Below, piece by piece: positions 34,658-46,233 of a stretch of DNA of 64,000 nt. The notes beneath the pieces are model-generated. The model was not told where the DNA came from and ran no database searches. It saw nothing but the letters and a program-made list of their open reading frames with translations. Every line of letters begins with the position of its first letter. Within the stretch, counting starts at the first letter, position 1. Source of the DNA: Bemisia tabaci (Eukaryota; Arthropoda; Insecta; Hemiptera; Aleyrodidae); the NCBI RefSeq assembly GCF_918797505.1, contig NC_092797.1, positions 48,086,157 through 48,150,156 on the forward strand. Reading direction: 5' to 3'. The translations under genes were made by a program, and so were the position numbers.

Positions 34658-34698
34658 GACACCCCCTCCCACCCCTCGGAGGGGTGGGAGGGGGTGTC
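34658..34698. repeat. Perfect palindrome, 20-bp arms, 1-base centre
   Basis: gacaccccctcccacccctc, one g, then the exact complement. It is strongly strand-asymmetric (C-rich then G-rich). Confidence 0.95.
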
Positions 34699-34935
34699 TC
34701 GCGATTCAATTGAAATTTCGCAGTCTCGAACCTATTATTCAAATTTAATCATGAGATAAATGTTTCTTCTCGCGGTTTAATGAGACGCTCAACTGCGCTG
34801 AATGAGAATCTGAGAACAGTTCCTAAAGAGACGATTTACTTGGACTCCGCTGGATAACACAAGTCACCTGAAGTAGTTCCTTTGTCGCAATTTCAACAGC
34901 ATTCATTGGTGAAAAAGGCACTATGAGCAGCCAAT

Positions 34936-35177
34936 GACGGTGAAACTTTCAAACCACGTACCTTGGTATTCGACGTTGCAGACTTCCCGTCATACTTTAC
35001 TTTTTGACTGGAAAACTACTCAACAGCAGTCTTTAAAAACTGTCGTGATTTTTTTTCTCAGTGCCTGGAAAATTCTGTGAAAACTTCAAAGAATTATGTT
35101 GATTTCTTCTCCTTTGAAAAAATCAAATTTGAGTGGAGATCTGAAAACACCGCAAACGAGATACGTGGTTTCACCGT
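34936..35177. mobile_element. J-family MITE (copy J2, uninterrupted)
   Basis: The left end is gacggtgaaactttcaaacc and then acgtacc. The right end is aacaccgcaaacgagatacg and then tggtttcaccgt. The interior holds ttgcagacttcccgtcatac, the ctcagtgcctggaaaattc block and cttctcctttgaaaaaatca. This copy serves as the reference for the split J copies. Confidence 0.85.
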
Positions 35178-36132
35178 ATAATGAAAATAAAGCTGAAAAC
35201 AGAGAAGTTCGCCTAGGTTAAGAACCCAAAACGTTTCGTCGATTACTCAGCCTATTATGTACCGTAAAAACAACAAATTTAAAAGAACATTAAATATAGG
35301 AATCAATCGATACTTGTAAGGCCAGAGGAAAAGAATTCTTTGTTTTACTTGAAGAAATGTTTTTCTCTGGCCTAACAGGTTTTGACTGATGTTTATCTGT
35401 ATAATTTTTTTACAAAAATCGTTGTAAATCCAACTGATGATGGGCTGGGTAACTGACCGTAACGCCTCTGGGTATTACCTTATTTGTTCCAGAATTGTCT
35501 CTGACATTTCTGCTTTGTTTTCCTCGAATTAAAGAGCAAAGAGTGTAGGCGTGTTCCCTGATATAAGCAGACAAATAATGTTTGCATGTTACGAGTTTCG
35601 GAACCCGGGTTTCCTTAAAGTTATTGATCGGAATTTTAATCTAATAATAAACCTTTTAGAGTTGTCACTTCTCATTGTCTTCAAGCTCTCGGGTAGACTG
35701 ATCTCCGTTTTTGATAATCTGCCTTTCGGTCCTCCGTATTTTTGCGATCGATACAAATTAAGTCGGTACAGCGTCTTAGCCCTTCGATGCCCAAACCTTT
35801 ACGGAAAGTCTCGATTTGGGTCAAATGGGCCAGTATTACGATATATTAATTTTGGTAGCTCTCGAATTATTATCTTATTATTTCTTTGTTTTTGACGGAA
35901 AGAAACATTTATTCGAAATTTTTACCTTATTGGTAACATACTGGGGCTTTCTAATCCCTCTTTCCTCCTTATTCACCATTTGTGACTCCCTCAGATGGGA
36001 TATTCGGGTTTTTATCCGGCTTGGGATTTCTAGAGTTAGTAGTCCAAAACAATTCCCTGCCACGACATAACTCCCGCCAAAACATCACTTTTAGACGAGC
36101 GCCCTCAACGGCGCTTGAAACACCTCTAAACA
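35178..36132. other. No gene supported; one hairpin at 35316-35381
   Basis: Arms taaggccagaggaaaagaat and the complementary tgtttttctctggccta form an imperfect hairpin. A 114-codon plus-strand frame (35551-35895) is hydrophobic in places but matches no family I know. Confidence 0.4.
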
Positions 36133-36160
36133 CCCCCCCCCCCCCCCCCCAAAAAAAAAA
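36133..36160. repeat. C18-A10 homopolymer junction
   Basis: Eighteen C are followed directly by ten A. It is a probable site of length variation and sequencing error. Confidence 0.95.
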
Positions 36161-36169
36161 CAACTGATT

Positions 36170-36380
36170 ATTGATTTTGACACACCGTAGCATATTTTGA
36201 GCAAACATAACCCTCAAATCTCTCAAATTTCAAAAATAAGACAAAACTCAGTGCGCGTTGATCACGGCGGAGAGATGCAACTATTCGTACTTGATGGATG
36301 TCGACCGCGTTGCATCTGCAAAATTGAAGGCGCGATGGCGCGAGTTGTGAACCGCGACGCTCCACTCTATGCTGTTAATA
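36170..36380. repeat. B-family interspersed repeat (copy B4)
   Basis: It has tagcatattttgagcaaaca, then gatcacggcggagagatgca, ctattcgtacttgatggatg and gcatctgcaaaattgaaggc. It ends near gctccactctatgctg. Confidence 0.75.
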
Positions 36381-36433
36381 AAATGTCCCTCGCACTCGAC
36401 AGAAAATTTTAAAAACGAAGCTCCAAATACTGC

Positions 36434-36545
36434 CGTGCTAAGAATGAACGCCGTATGAGCATTCGAATGTTGCCAAATTACCTAACAGAAAATACTTATT
36501 TCTGAAGACTGTTATGCATACTTTTCCTTGAAATTTCCAACCGTT
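36434..36545. mobile_element. C-family MITE, left half only
   Basis: ctgccgtgctaagaatgaac, then gccgtatgagcattcgaatg and ttgccaaattacc. No right end follows, so the copy is truncated. Confidence 0.7.
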
Positions 36546-37824
36546 TGAAACTGTTTTTTTTTGTTTGTTTGTTTTTTTTGTTTTTTGAAAAAAAACTCGT
36601 TTTCCGGTGTGCTATAAGGGTTTATACTAGAGATATATCACATACATCAATTATATTTTCCTAAACATAGCACATCCTTCCTAGCTCAGCATCGAGGACT
36701 GCGGGAGTGCGGGTGACGGCCGTTAACGAAGACAAAGACTGGCAGTTCGCGGTTTTAAGGTAATGCATAAAAACGCTCGGAGATATTAATGATCCGCCAC
36801 AGATGAATGGTGAAATAGAGGGATGTTGTCCTCTTTCGGTAGATTTCACAAATTTTACAGTTAAATCGAGAGGAAGTAGGGAAATACAAGCATGCAACTG
36901 ACACCTCTGGCGCGGAGTTATTGCGGTTAGTCCCTCGCTCGGCTGACGAAATGGCGTAATTACACACTGAGATGAGCCCGGGAAAGTGTTGAGTTATATA
37001 GAAAACAGGGCTCATCGCGAAACGTAGTTACGTCCTTATGTCAGGAGGGTGACGAATCGTTCAACGTCTCTCGTGGTCAGCAAAAACTCCCGCGTTGCAC
37101 ATTTTGTGGCCGGCGAAAAACCAAAACGAACCTTCGATTCAAACTCGCGCTCTGATGTAAAAAAAACAAGCAGGAAGCTCCAACGCATTCGCGTCGGAGA
37201 GCGGCTCTGGCGACAGTAGTTGTAGTCAAGAATGAGGGCCTAGACACATTTTGTCACTGATGTACAATCCGACAACTGTCGATTCATGTTTTGTAACTTA
37301 GCAGATTTACGTAGCCGGTGTATAAATGTGTATTGGCCCTTGATATGCAGGATGCATGGCACTATCACTTGTTGTATACTTTTAATTTTCAAGGCTCTTT
37401 CGAGGTCCGCATCCTAAAAAATCTCTCCCACAGTATTTTTTTAACTTGTCGTTGTGATTGGGCGCCAATTTCTTTCAATTGAGTCATCATCTCCTTTTTT
37501 TGTCAAATAACTAGTTTGTGCAACAATAAGACTGAAACTGACTGTAACTGAAATTTTGTCTTTTTAGATATTTGGTTATTTTGTATTTATTAGATTGTAT
37601 ATTTTCACAGCCCTGTGATAAGAAACTTTGGAATGCATGGTTGATAAGTCGTTTAGCGAGGCTGCAAAAAATTTGCATTTTTATATCTGAAATTGTAGGT
37701 AATGGTTTTGAATATCGAATTGCGATATATTACACGCTTAAGATAGGGCTATATGTCTTGTCGTAAGCGGCGACATAGAGTCGATGTCATTTCAATAATC
37801 GCCCCGATGGCCACGGTAGTTGTG
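36546..37824. other. No gene or repeat recognised
   Basis: Short T-rich runs near 36550-36590. Otherwise mixed sequence with short open frames only. Confidence 0.4.
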
Positions 37825-38502
37825 TGCCGTCTGCCCACGTAGCAAATGGGAGGCGATAATGGAAGTCATCAGTGCATCGGTGAGTGTTGAACGTGAAAAT
37901 TGCGCGGGCCGCGCAAATTTCGCGATCATCGATGTGTCGGGGCTGAGCATCCATCATTTTCTATCTTGTTTTGAAGCTATGTGAGTTGTGATAAAGTACA
38001 TAATTTTTTTGTATTATATTACTGTATAAATAGTGTAAAATTTGTACAGAACTTTGTACAAAATAGTTTCTTGTAAAAAGTGTGGACTACTGCCACGTCG
38101 TTTCCATACAAACTCCCAATACGCCGCAAGTACCACAAATGCCCATGTTAACCAAATCACCTCATCATCCATTTTTTAAGGACACAATTTTTAATTCAAA
38201 TCAACTTACTTTATCAAAACTCCAATCGTTTATCAAATAACATATATCGAGTCATTTTAACAAAATCAAAGACGGCATAATATCATTTATCACACAGCCA
38301 AAAACCTAACCTAGAAACCACGATGTTTACAAACTCAAATTGGAGAACACTCATTGGTCCAATAATAAAAATTGATTTGCCGCCTTTTTTCTTTGCAAGC
38401 AAAACGTGTGAACATGTCTGAAAATGGGATCGGGCGTCAACACTCAACGATGCACTGATGACTTCCATTTTCGCCTCCCATTTGCTACGTGGGCAGACGG
38501 CA
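37825..38502. mobile_element. U element: MITE with about 70-bp inverted repeats
   Basis: The left arm tgccgtctgcccacgtagca continues aaatgggaggcgataatgga and agtcatcagtgcatcggtga. The right arm is its near-perfect complement, ending gggcagacggca. The interior is AT-rich and has no notable frame. Confidence 0.85.
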
Positions 38503-38570
38503 TTAGACGTTTACGGTTTCCTTGGTAACCTTTGTTTGCTATCAGCTGATATCGAGTAATATGACTAGGA

Positions 38571-38600
38571 AGCTCCAACCCAGTGGTTGGAGCTTCCTTA
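38571..38600. repeat. Perfect palindrome, 13-bp arms, 4-base loop
   Basis: ggaagctccaacc, cagt, then the exact complement ggttggagcttcc. Confidence 0.95.
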
Positions 38601-39198
38601 ACCGCGAAAACTTTAAAATTCAAATTTTCAAATTTTGAACGTAAAATACATTTTTTCCATCACGAGATTAAAGCACAGACAAGTTTTGAATTATTGACTG
38701 TATCACCATGATTCCAAAAATACACTACACAACATAGCATTGGCTAACAATAAAACAATATGCAACAAAATAAAGTCATGACAAGGAACATAGCCGAAAA
38801 TGGCGCCGATTCCCATTAACCAACGCGCGGTCTCTCCAATGTAACACGGTCCAATGATACTCCCCAGCTGGGACCGTCCGGAATAGCAGCTCTAGTGCAA
38901 GCACCAGAGCCGCTAAAACTCTCGTAGTAAAAAGGCTATTTTTTATACAAACTGATCGCGGTAGACGCGCGAGTAGTAAGACAGTGAGTTGGAATTTTTT
39001 AGCCAACGTGCGTTTAAAATCCAGAAAACTGGAAAATACGGGGGGGGGGGAAAGCTCATATGAGCACTTTTTCCTCAAAGAGATATCTCTATTTTTATTC
39101 AAACGTTTTTAACAGGTCATTTAAAGAACCTTGTATGGTTTTGTAAAACTTGAAAAATTTTGAACACTGTATTTACAGATGCTTTAGATTAAGCCCAT
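38601..39198. other. No gene or repeat recognised
   Basis: A ten-base G run lies near 39041-39050. A 108-codon minus frame has no recognisable domain. Confidence 0.4.
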
Positions 39199-39594
39199 AA
39201 AAAGTGAGATGGTAAAGGTACCAACCTTTACCATCTCACTTTTTTACCAATTATTGGTAATTTTACCAAGACGGACTGGTAAGCTTTCCTAAAAACCGGT
39301 ATATTTTTACTGTTTTTTTCAGGTAAGGATACCACTTTTATTGGTAATCAATTCCCGGTAACTTTGCCATTTTATCTCGGTAATTCTACCACAGTCGATA
39401 AAAAATATTGGCGTTTTTACCAAGGTCCAGTAAAATTACCGAGAAAGTTCAATAATTTTACCGAGATTTCTCGGTAAAATTACCAATTCTATAAATGATA
39501 ATTTTACCAAGAAGAAACTGGGATCAAATAGAACCCTGAATCCTTGGTAATTTTACCCTTTTCTTAGTAAATACACCGAGATTTTTTTTCAGTG
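39199..39594. mobile_element. F-family MITE (copy F3) with folded-back left end
   Basis: The right end (tagtaaatacaccgagattt, then tttttcagtg) and the GGTAA-rich interior match F1. The normal left end is missing. In its place a perfect 21-bp inverted copy of the adjoining sequence (39199-39219, loop acca, 39224-39244) forms a hairpin. Confidence 0.85.
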
Positions 39595-40746
39595 CGCTCA
39601 CAGATTTTGCGAGCATCTTTGAAACCGTGGATACTAGTTTTAGGAAAATGTTTGCAATTCCAGAATGCAGCGAGTGCTAAATTTGGAGTTTTTTCTGTAG
39701 CAGCCCGGTATTGCGTCAGTAATTTTTTTTACATATTGTTGGAACAACATGGCATCTATGTAGCAGCTACTTATACAGACCTTCTTCAACCCTCCGACCA
39801 ATACAATTATAATCTAGTTATATTGTAATCAATCAATAAAAATGGTAAGATTTGCTCCATAATTAAAAAATTATCTCGTTATTTATGTTAAGTTGTTAGT
39901 GGATGGGGGAAAACTTGGAAGAACAGTTGATAAGGAGTTGCCAAGACTCAGCACATCTAGCGACGATCGAGCATTAGATTTCAATCGGTTTTCTCTTGCG
40001 TTGAAAGAGAATGACAAAGCGTGTCAGAGCTGGCCGTCACAGCGAGGATCGTAAAGGTAGGAGAGAAGTAGAGCGCCTTCAGTACTGTCCGATGCAACGT
40101 GTATAACAACTACCCACTAATAGTTGTGTATCCATGCATACATGTTGCAATTTTTCTAGTATTTATACTTATTGTTAAAGCTGTAAAGGTTTGACCCAGA
40201 AAAATGAAGAAGTCCAGGAGAGAATGCGCAACTCTGAGTTAAACAACAAGGATTTTGCTTAAAGCCACGAACAAGTGGGACACAAATCCGATTTAACACA
40301 AACTGATCAGCAGTGGCAATTGCAACTGAGAGAACGGCTTAGAGAAACCACTCGCTTGTCCCTTGTGTTTAGGAGCGGCTGGCGAGGAGTTGACACTTCT
40401 TTGCGCCAAAGTTTTAAGTCACTTTGTCTCCATCGAAGCATCTTCGCCGGAAGATGTCTCGATGGCTTAAACGAGAAATGGTAACAGCATTATCCGCGCC
40501 TCTCTGAGTTTGGTCTCTGCGCTTCACTGCCGTGCTAAGGAAGAACGCCGTATGCGCCCTCAGACGTTGCCAAGTTTCCTCCGATAAAATTAGAGATTAC
40601 TGGGAAAATTGTGAATATTATTTTCCAAAAATTTAAGGCAATTGTACGTACTTTAATCTAAAATATCTGAAAATCTCAAGGAAAAATAATAGTAAATTGC
40701 GTTAAATACCGTTTTGATACACAGCGAAATCTCGTTAAGGCAAATT
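39595..40746. other. No gene seen; one C-family left half
   Basis: A C-family left half (ctgccgtgctaaggaagaac, then gccgtatgcgccctcagacg) lies at about 40529-40640 without a right end. The rest is unremarkable. Confidence 0.45.
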
Positions 40747-40759
40747 GATGGTGAAACTA

Positions 40760-40995
40760 CACTGAAAAAAATGAGTTAGCGTCAGATGACTAAAAATGGT
40801 TTCTATACACTAACTCAAATTGTGTGATTTGGACACACATGATTTTTGGTTTCTGTACACTAACCACTATTAGTGCTGGAAACTAATTCCGCTACTCTAA
40901 TTCGCATTCGGTAGGGTTGGGTCAACCTAACCTCAAAACTGAGAGAGGAGAAAACGGCTTAGCGAATGATAACTGGACAATACTTTCAGGAAAAG

Positions 40996-41032
<37 letters not shown>

Positions 41033-41920
41033 AGAGCTTGCGCACTCTAGGTATAGTTCATTGGCCTTAGTCGTGTAGACAAACAGCCACCGCTAAATGA
41101 TGGGAAGATTACAACAACAGTAGAAACAGAAGTACAAAGGAAGAAACGAAGGAAGAAACGAAGAGAAACATCCATGCCACTCCACGGTGACAAGATCTGA
41201 GACCATCAAATCTTGCCACCGAGGCCGGGATTCGAACCCGGGACATCTAGGTCTGTGATCAGTTGCGCTAACCACTGGACCAACCGATGTCGGCGTCCGA
41301 ACACTTGAGATATTCTTTTGAAATTACGGGAGAACACGAACTATAGAAGTAAGCAGTAAGTTCACAGATTTTCGTAAAAATATAAACTGAACGCGGAACG
41401 CTTTAATCGCAATTTAATATAGAAGATTGACGACTCCAACGAATATCATGCTTGTTTACGTTTTGAATTGAACAGACGATTTCTAACCTTAACAGGTTTA
41501 TTTATGTTGCTTTCGAACGTTTTCAAGAAAGAGAGGACACTATAAATCATACCGGGAGTATTTACATCGTCAAACGAGCCCGAAATTTCACATTTTAATT
41601 TATTTTCACGAGCTGACGCGATTGAGGCTGTTGTACCGACGCCACTTTTTCGAAACTAAATAAATGTAACGGACAATGTGGCAGTTAGTGTTGAGGGCGA
41701 ATTAGTTTGACCCGAAGGTGAATTTGTCTTACCACAGCGCTAATTTTACAGCTAGTGCTGTTTTCCAATTCTGGTTCGCGCTCTAGTAAAGTCAAGTCAG
41801 CGTATGAAGCGAATTGATTGGTGCTTCAGTACAATAAATTAGTTCTGAAGCCTAATTTTGATTCTACTTGGCGAGAACCAACCAAATTAGTTCTCAACGC
41901 TAACTACTTTTTTTTCAGTG
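40760..41920. mobile_element. I-family MITE, TA target duplication, hosts a SINE
   Basis: It runs from cactgaaaaaaatgagttag to ctaactacttttttttcagtg in form (41900-41920), flanked by TA (40758-40759, 41921-41922). The interior repeats ctaac, ttagcgctaa-like and attagtt motifs in both orientations. Without the SINE it is about 860 bp. Confidence 0.85.
41000..41296 (-). mobile_element. tRNA-derived SINE with 32-base poly-A tail
   Basis: Read on the minus strand, the head has a pol III A box (tggtccagtgg) and a consensus B box (ggttcgaatcc) about 40 bases on, so it derives from a tRNA. A body of about 190 bp follows, including ttcgtttcttccttcgttt, and then 32 A (41000-41031 on plus). The ends of any target duplication are unclear. 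It is the youngest layer of this nest. It is not a functional tRNA gene because the acceptor stem does not pair well. Confidence 0.9.
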
Positions 41921-42116
41921 TACCAGACCACTTATCTCGCTTGCGGTGTTTGAAAATCTCTTCTCCCATTTTATTTGTTTGAAGGAGAACAAATCAATGT
42001 CATTCCTCGAAGTTTTCACTGAGTTTTACATTTGGTTTCGCAGTTAAAAAATAAAATGAGATAGGAAGTCTGCAACGTCGCAAGCCTTGATACTTGGTCT
42101 GGTAGTTTCACCATCG

Positions 42117-43260
42117 AAATAGTTTAGGAACTGGAAAAATGTTCGACCTGAGCGGGGTTTCGAGTTAACTGTTTTGCTGCTTAGTATGACATAGTTTAAC
42201 ATCCGTTGTTGGCTGATTCCTGATTCATTTTTTGAAATCCCTGCTTTACTTGTTTTGTTTGCTTGTTTGTTTTTTTTTCACGCAAAAAATTATTACCCTG
42301 TGTACATCTCTTCTTGGCTTTATTCTCTGATTATTCCGTGCAAATTACAAAATTTTATTTTTTTAAAAAATTTTTGTCCTTTTTTTCTGGTAGCCAAGCA
42401 AACGGATGTCCGTTATTTTGAAATTCGGCAATCGACATACATAATGTCTTTTTTCCCCATGATGGTAAAATGATGATGTAATCTTCATCATTCAATATAA
42501 GTATTTTTCATCATATGCACTGGTTTCAAAGAAAACGATCGATACTGAGGTGTAATATTCGGCACGTTACGTTCATTAAACAGATCGTTTGCAGTTGGCA
42601 CAACATCTTTCAAGGTGAATTCTGAGAGAAAATATAATTTATAAATCAATGAAAACCGAATCGTGCAAATTTTAAATTTTAACAGCATTTCAAATATGTT
42701 ACTTTTTGATGGCGCTGTCAGAAGGCGACTTGACACTTTCAACTCCGACCTCAGTTCTAGAAGAAGATTGAGATTTAGTTACGGGGTCAGGACAGCATTG
42801 AATTACACTGGTGGTATTGTCAGGAGCGTTCGGATAGAGTCTGTTGCCACTTGGAGTCTAGAGTCGATTTGAATGATCGCGAATTTACTCGGGAGGAGGA
42901 AGGGGGAGGGGGTAGGGGGGATAGGTGGGGATAGGGGGGAACCAAGGGAATGGGGATGAAAAGCGAGAACCTTACGAAGGATCCTTGTAGTGAGAGAGGT
43001 TTCTGGAAAGGCGCTGATTTCATTATGGTAAGTGATTGCACCGTTTGTTACCGTATGTTCCGCAGTTACAAAATCGTCACTTTTCTGCGAACGTGTTCCA
43101 GGAGGAGAGAATCTCAAAGTTCAAACTGCATCTCTTTTTTATTTTTCGGATGGAAAAATTCTGAACGTCATTTCTTGGAAATTTACCAGATTTTTCCTCC
43201 CTCCATGAGAAACACTCTGTAAACATTTCAAGAAATATAGCGTTGATTTCCTATTTTATC
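42117..43260. other. No gene seen; G-rich quadruplex-prone tract at 42888-42946
   Basis: Runs such as gggggagggggtagggggg and ggggataggggg could form a G-quadruplex on the plus strand. Other open frames are short. Confidence 0.5.
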
Positions 43261-43468
43261 ATTGGATGTAGAGTCCAGACTCTTAAAAACATCGACAAGA
43301 AAAAGTACTCTTGATTCAATCAGAATCTAGCTTAAATCAAGAACCAAACCGCTTAATTTAAGCGGATTTCGTTATGATTCAAGCAAAAATCCGATTGAAT
43401 CAAGAGTATTTTTTCTTGTCAATGTTATCAAGAGTCCGGACTCTAGATCCAATGTGTTTTTTTCCATT
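43261..43468. mobile_element. G-family MITE (copy G3, left end truncated)
   Basis: It begins at attggatgtagagtccagac, lacking the cactgg end. It continues through the cttgattcaatcagaatcta block and ends actctagatccaatgtgttt, tttccattg. Confidence 0.85.
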
Positions 43469-43699
43469 GAAGAAAAGATTTTTTCACTAATGAATCACTT
43501 CTTGAAGACTCGTTTCCTTCCTATCAAGTTGTTATTCTCAGTCTGTTATTTATATAACAAATTAAAGGAGAAGATGTGAAGTTTTAAGAAAGTAAATTTA
43601 CTGCAGATATTATGTAGTTTAGTTTCCTTGTAAAACAATAATTGTGAGGGGAAATTTGGCATCGTGAAATGCATTTAGGCTGATTCCGGTTTAATCCTT

Positions 43700-43834
43700 T
43701 TATATCGTCGCTCCCCTGACGTAATGGCGTTTCTGAATCTCCACATGAGTCCTGCTTTACATATAAATCAATGCGTTCTGGGGCTCATGTAAAAATAGAG
43801 ATACGGCTTCACACCAGAGGAGCGACGATATAAA
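43700..43834. mobile_element. V element: small MITE, about 135 bp
   Basis: The ends ttatatcgtcgctcc and ggagcgacgatataa are exact complements. A second, internal pair (ccacatgagtcctgctttac; ggggctcatgtaaa) lies inside. Confidence 0.75.
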
Positions 43835-44131
43835 CTTGATGAGCTTCTTTCGGGCGTCCAAGGAAGGATTAAGTTTCGAACTTTTACTGACGGAAGTCGG
43901 ATGCAATAAAAACGCAACTTCCTACGCAAATCTCGACGGGCTTATTAGAAAATCCTAGCCCCGGAAAATGATTCGTTTCTCAAGTTGCCTGGTGCCTCGG
44001 TTATTAGTTCGCGAGATGAAAACGCGGTCGAAGAAATGCGAGAATGATGGACGCGGTACATCGCTGCTTCAAGTGCTTCAAGCTGGCGCTCGAGTTGCAG
44101 AATTACAGAAAGTTGTCGTTGGAGTTACATA

Positions 44132-44383
44132 CTGCCGCGCTAAGGAAAAACGCCGTATGAGCCATCAGGCGTTGCCAAATTTCCTTCGAAAAATCACTTA
44201 TTTTTAGGACATATTGTGAACGTTTCTCTTTCGATTTTTCAGAGGATTTCTGTCATAATTTGATCTAAACGTCTGAAAATGTCAAGGAAAAACATTCATG
44301 ACTTTCTTCAAAAATCAGTATTTCTTGAGAGGAAATTCGGCAACACTTGAATGCTCATACGGCGTTTTTACTTAGCACGTCAG
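44132..44383. mobile_element. C-family MITE (copy C4), 4-bp TSD CATA
   Basis: This 252-bp element is flanked by CATA (44128-44131, 44384-44387). The ends are ctgccgcgctaaggaaaaac and the complement of ctgacgtgctaagtaaaaac. Inner arms contain gttgccaaatttccttcg and gaggaaattcggcaacactt. It is the best reference copy of C. Confidence 0.9.
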
Positions 44384-44394
44384 CATAGTTCAGG

Positions 44395-44629
44395 CAACCA
44401 CATAGAGAAACCAAGAGCATTGTAACTTTGCTAGGATCGTGCAACTTACATTTCTTGCAAAAATTAAATTTAAAAAGGTAATTTTTGCATTGAATTTATA
44501 GTTTATTGGGAGTAAAGATAATATTTGTTTAGATAATCAGTTTATATTTGCAAGGTAAAAAAAGTTGAATAATCCTAGCGACATTGGAATGCTTAGGCTT
44601 ACGGTACCTTCTCGTAAAATGTAATCCAA
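44395..44629. mobile_element. E-family MITE (copy E2)
   Basis: The left end is gaaaccaagagcattgtaac. The right end is cctagcgacattggaatgct, then ttctcgtaaaatgtaatcca and a. It lies within a dozen bases of the end of C4. Confidence 0.75.
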
Positions 44630-44639
44630 TTGACGTTGA

Positions 44640-44725
44640 GTAGTTTTCCCTTTAAACAGTAATGTATGACAGGAAGTCTACAACGTCGAAAACCGGGATA
44701 CGTGGTCTGGCAGTTTCACCGTCGA
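44640..44725. mobile_element. J-family fragment (J4)
   Basis: gtatgacaggaagtctacaa, then gggatacgtggtctggcagt and ttcaccgtc match one end of J. The opposite end is absent. Confidence 0.65.
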
Positions 44726-45635
44726 GATGTCGCAGACATCAAGTTAAATCAAATAGAAATGAAACACTTACGAGCTTCTATCATATGCTTTTAAGGAAAA
44801 TCTGGAAATTTGTATTTATTTACTTATAGCATCATGACCTCTCAGTGAATACAGAGTTAGTCCGCACAAGGCAACAACCATTGTGTGCAAAAGTCTGCTG
44901 AAGGAACTTTTTAAAGATGCCCTCTGCGGGAAAAGTTCCGAGGGCTGTAACAACTCTAACACCCCCACGGAATAGTTAAATCGCACTCTATTATACTTTT
45001 GAATAGAGGCTCTCACAAACCGCGAGTCAAAGCTCTGTCAATGCAACAGTCTTCCCAAGATTCGAGTCTCGCCAACTTTCCCGTTTAACAATTTACGTCT
45101 CGCGAAAAACTTCGTCGGGTCGGACAGCCCCCGGAGCTTTCAAACTTCAGAATGAGATCACAAAGCTTTTGCTCCAAAAAAAACTGTATTAGAACGAAAA
45201 ATTGTTCCTCAGCGCAGTAATGTGTAAGAACTATTTCTCATTCAGATATAAGCACAGGCTCACATGAATGTATGCGTTAGTGTTAAGAGACGTAAATCAT
45301 ATCATATAAAATCTATGTAATTAGTGAATAGAGACGTAACAGTCAAATTTTTGTAATCGAGTTTCCTATAAAATTCGTTTGGTCTCTTTCAGCTGAAATC
45401 ACTGAAATGGCTAAAAAACAAAATTCGTCTTAAGTGCGCAAAAAATGACGTAGTTTCAGACATGACAGCCGTAACCAGCATTATTCTTACAGAGAGCCAT
45501 AGTGAAAACAGACCTTTGAAGTAAAATGCCGCCCTTTCCTGCTAATCTCTATCCTGAAAATGTGTTTGTTGTGTGTCCAAGACGCAACTACGAATATATG
45601 CAAAAGATAGCACTTACGGCTGTTGTGCCTAACAC
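44726..45635. other. No gene or repeat recognised
   Basis: AT-rich sequence with short open frames. Confidence 0.4.
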
Positions 45636-45935
45636 TAACAAAAAAACAACTTTGAATCGGGACTAAGGCCGCAAATAATAAAAAGAACACATAAAATAAA
45701 ATAAAAAGCCCAGGACGTTTCGCAGGAATCACACCCGCATTTTCAACCGGCAAAACAAAGAAAATTAAAAAGAAAGACAGTGTGAGCCTCACCGCTGTTA
45801 TTGTGAGACTGTATGAGGCTGTATTGTGAGTCTCACAATAACAGCGGTGAGGCTCATAGTGTTTTATTTTATTTTATGTGTTCTTTTTATTATTTGCGGC
45901 CTTAGTCCCAATTGAAGTTGCTTGTTTGTCAAAGT
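45636..45935. repeat. Asymmetric fold-back with perfect 27-bp core palindrome
   Basis: The core arms tgagcctcaccgctgttatt plus gtgagac (45783-45809) and the exact complement (45830-45856) are 20 bases apart. Outer arms (gggactaaggccgcaaataa, then taaaaagaacacataaaat; complement at about 45864-45912) are also complementary. The left side has about 75 extra bases between outer and inner arms that the right side lacks. Confidence 0.9.
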
Positions 45936-46233
45936 TTCGGGCCGATTAATTTGTTTCTTCTAACACTAACTTAACATGTAAACGCATAAATATCCTTTTT
46001 TTATGATTGAAATCAAATTGGGCTAACGATTTTATGCAAACTATTTTTAGAGGCTTTCGGATAATTTGTGCCAATTTAACAAAGAACGAAGGCTCCTTTC
46101 AATTAAATTTTCCACTCCAAAGCTACTGAGCCCACTTTCTCAAAACTTCATTTTCGCCTTTAAACGGCTTTTTTCGCTCTCACGGCAGTCTTATCGAAAG
46201 CGCTCCTCCAGTGTTTTCCGTGTTTCTTGCGCC

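Larger units (their letters stand above)
33276..34935. other. No gene seen; two perfect palindromes and a tandem pair inside
   Basis: Apart from the three short structures listed separately, the stretch has only short open frames. An inverted pair (cagtccgacatttttcaatg; gcatgtcggacttttg) at about 33388-33470 may be a remnant MITE. Confidence 0.45.
40747..42116. mobile_element. J-family MITE (copy J3), split by I and the SINE
   Basis: The left end gatggtgaaac meets I after TA. The body resumes at ccagaccacttatctcgctt and ends acttggtctggtagtttcac, catc. Deleting I leaves a normal J end. Confidence 0.8.

Noticed and set aside
34658..34698. Intrinsic terminator
   Set aside because: Perfect hairpin but no T run after it and no bacterial context.
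35551..35895. 114-codon hydrophobic plus-strand frame
   Set aside because: No family resemblance and no supporting context.
41205..41296. tRNA gene on the minus strand
   Set aside because: A and B boxes are present, but the acceptor stem does not pair well, and a non-tRNA body with a poly-A tail follows, so it is a SINE head.
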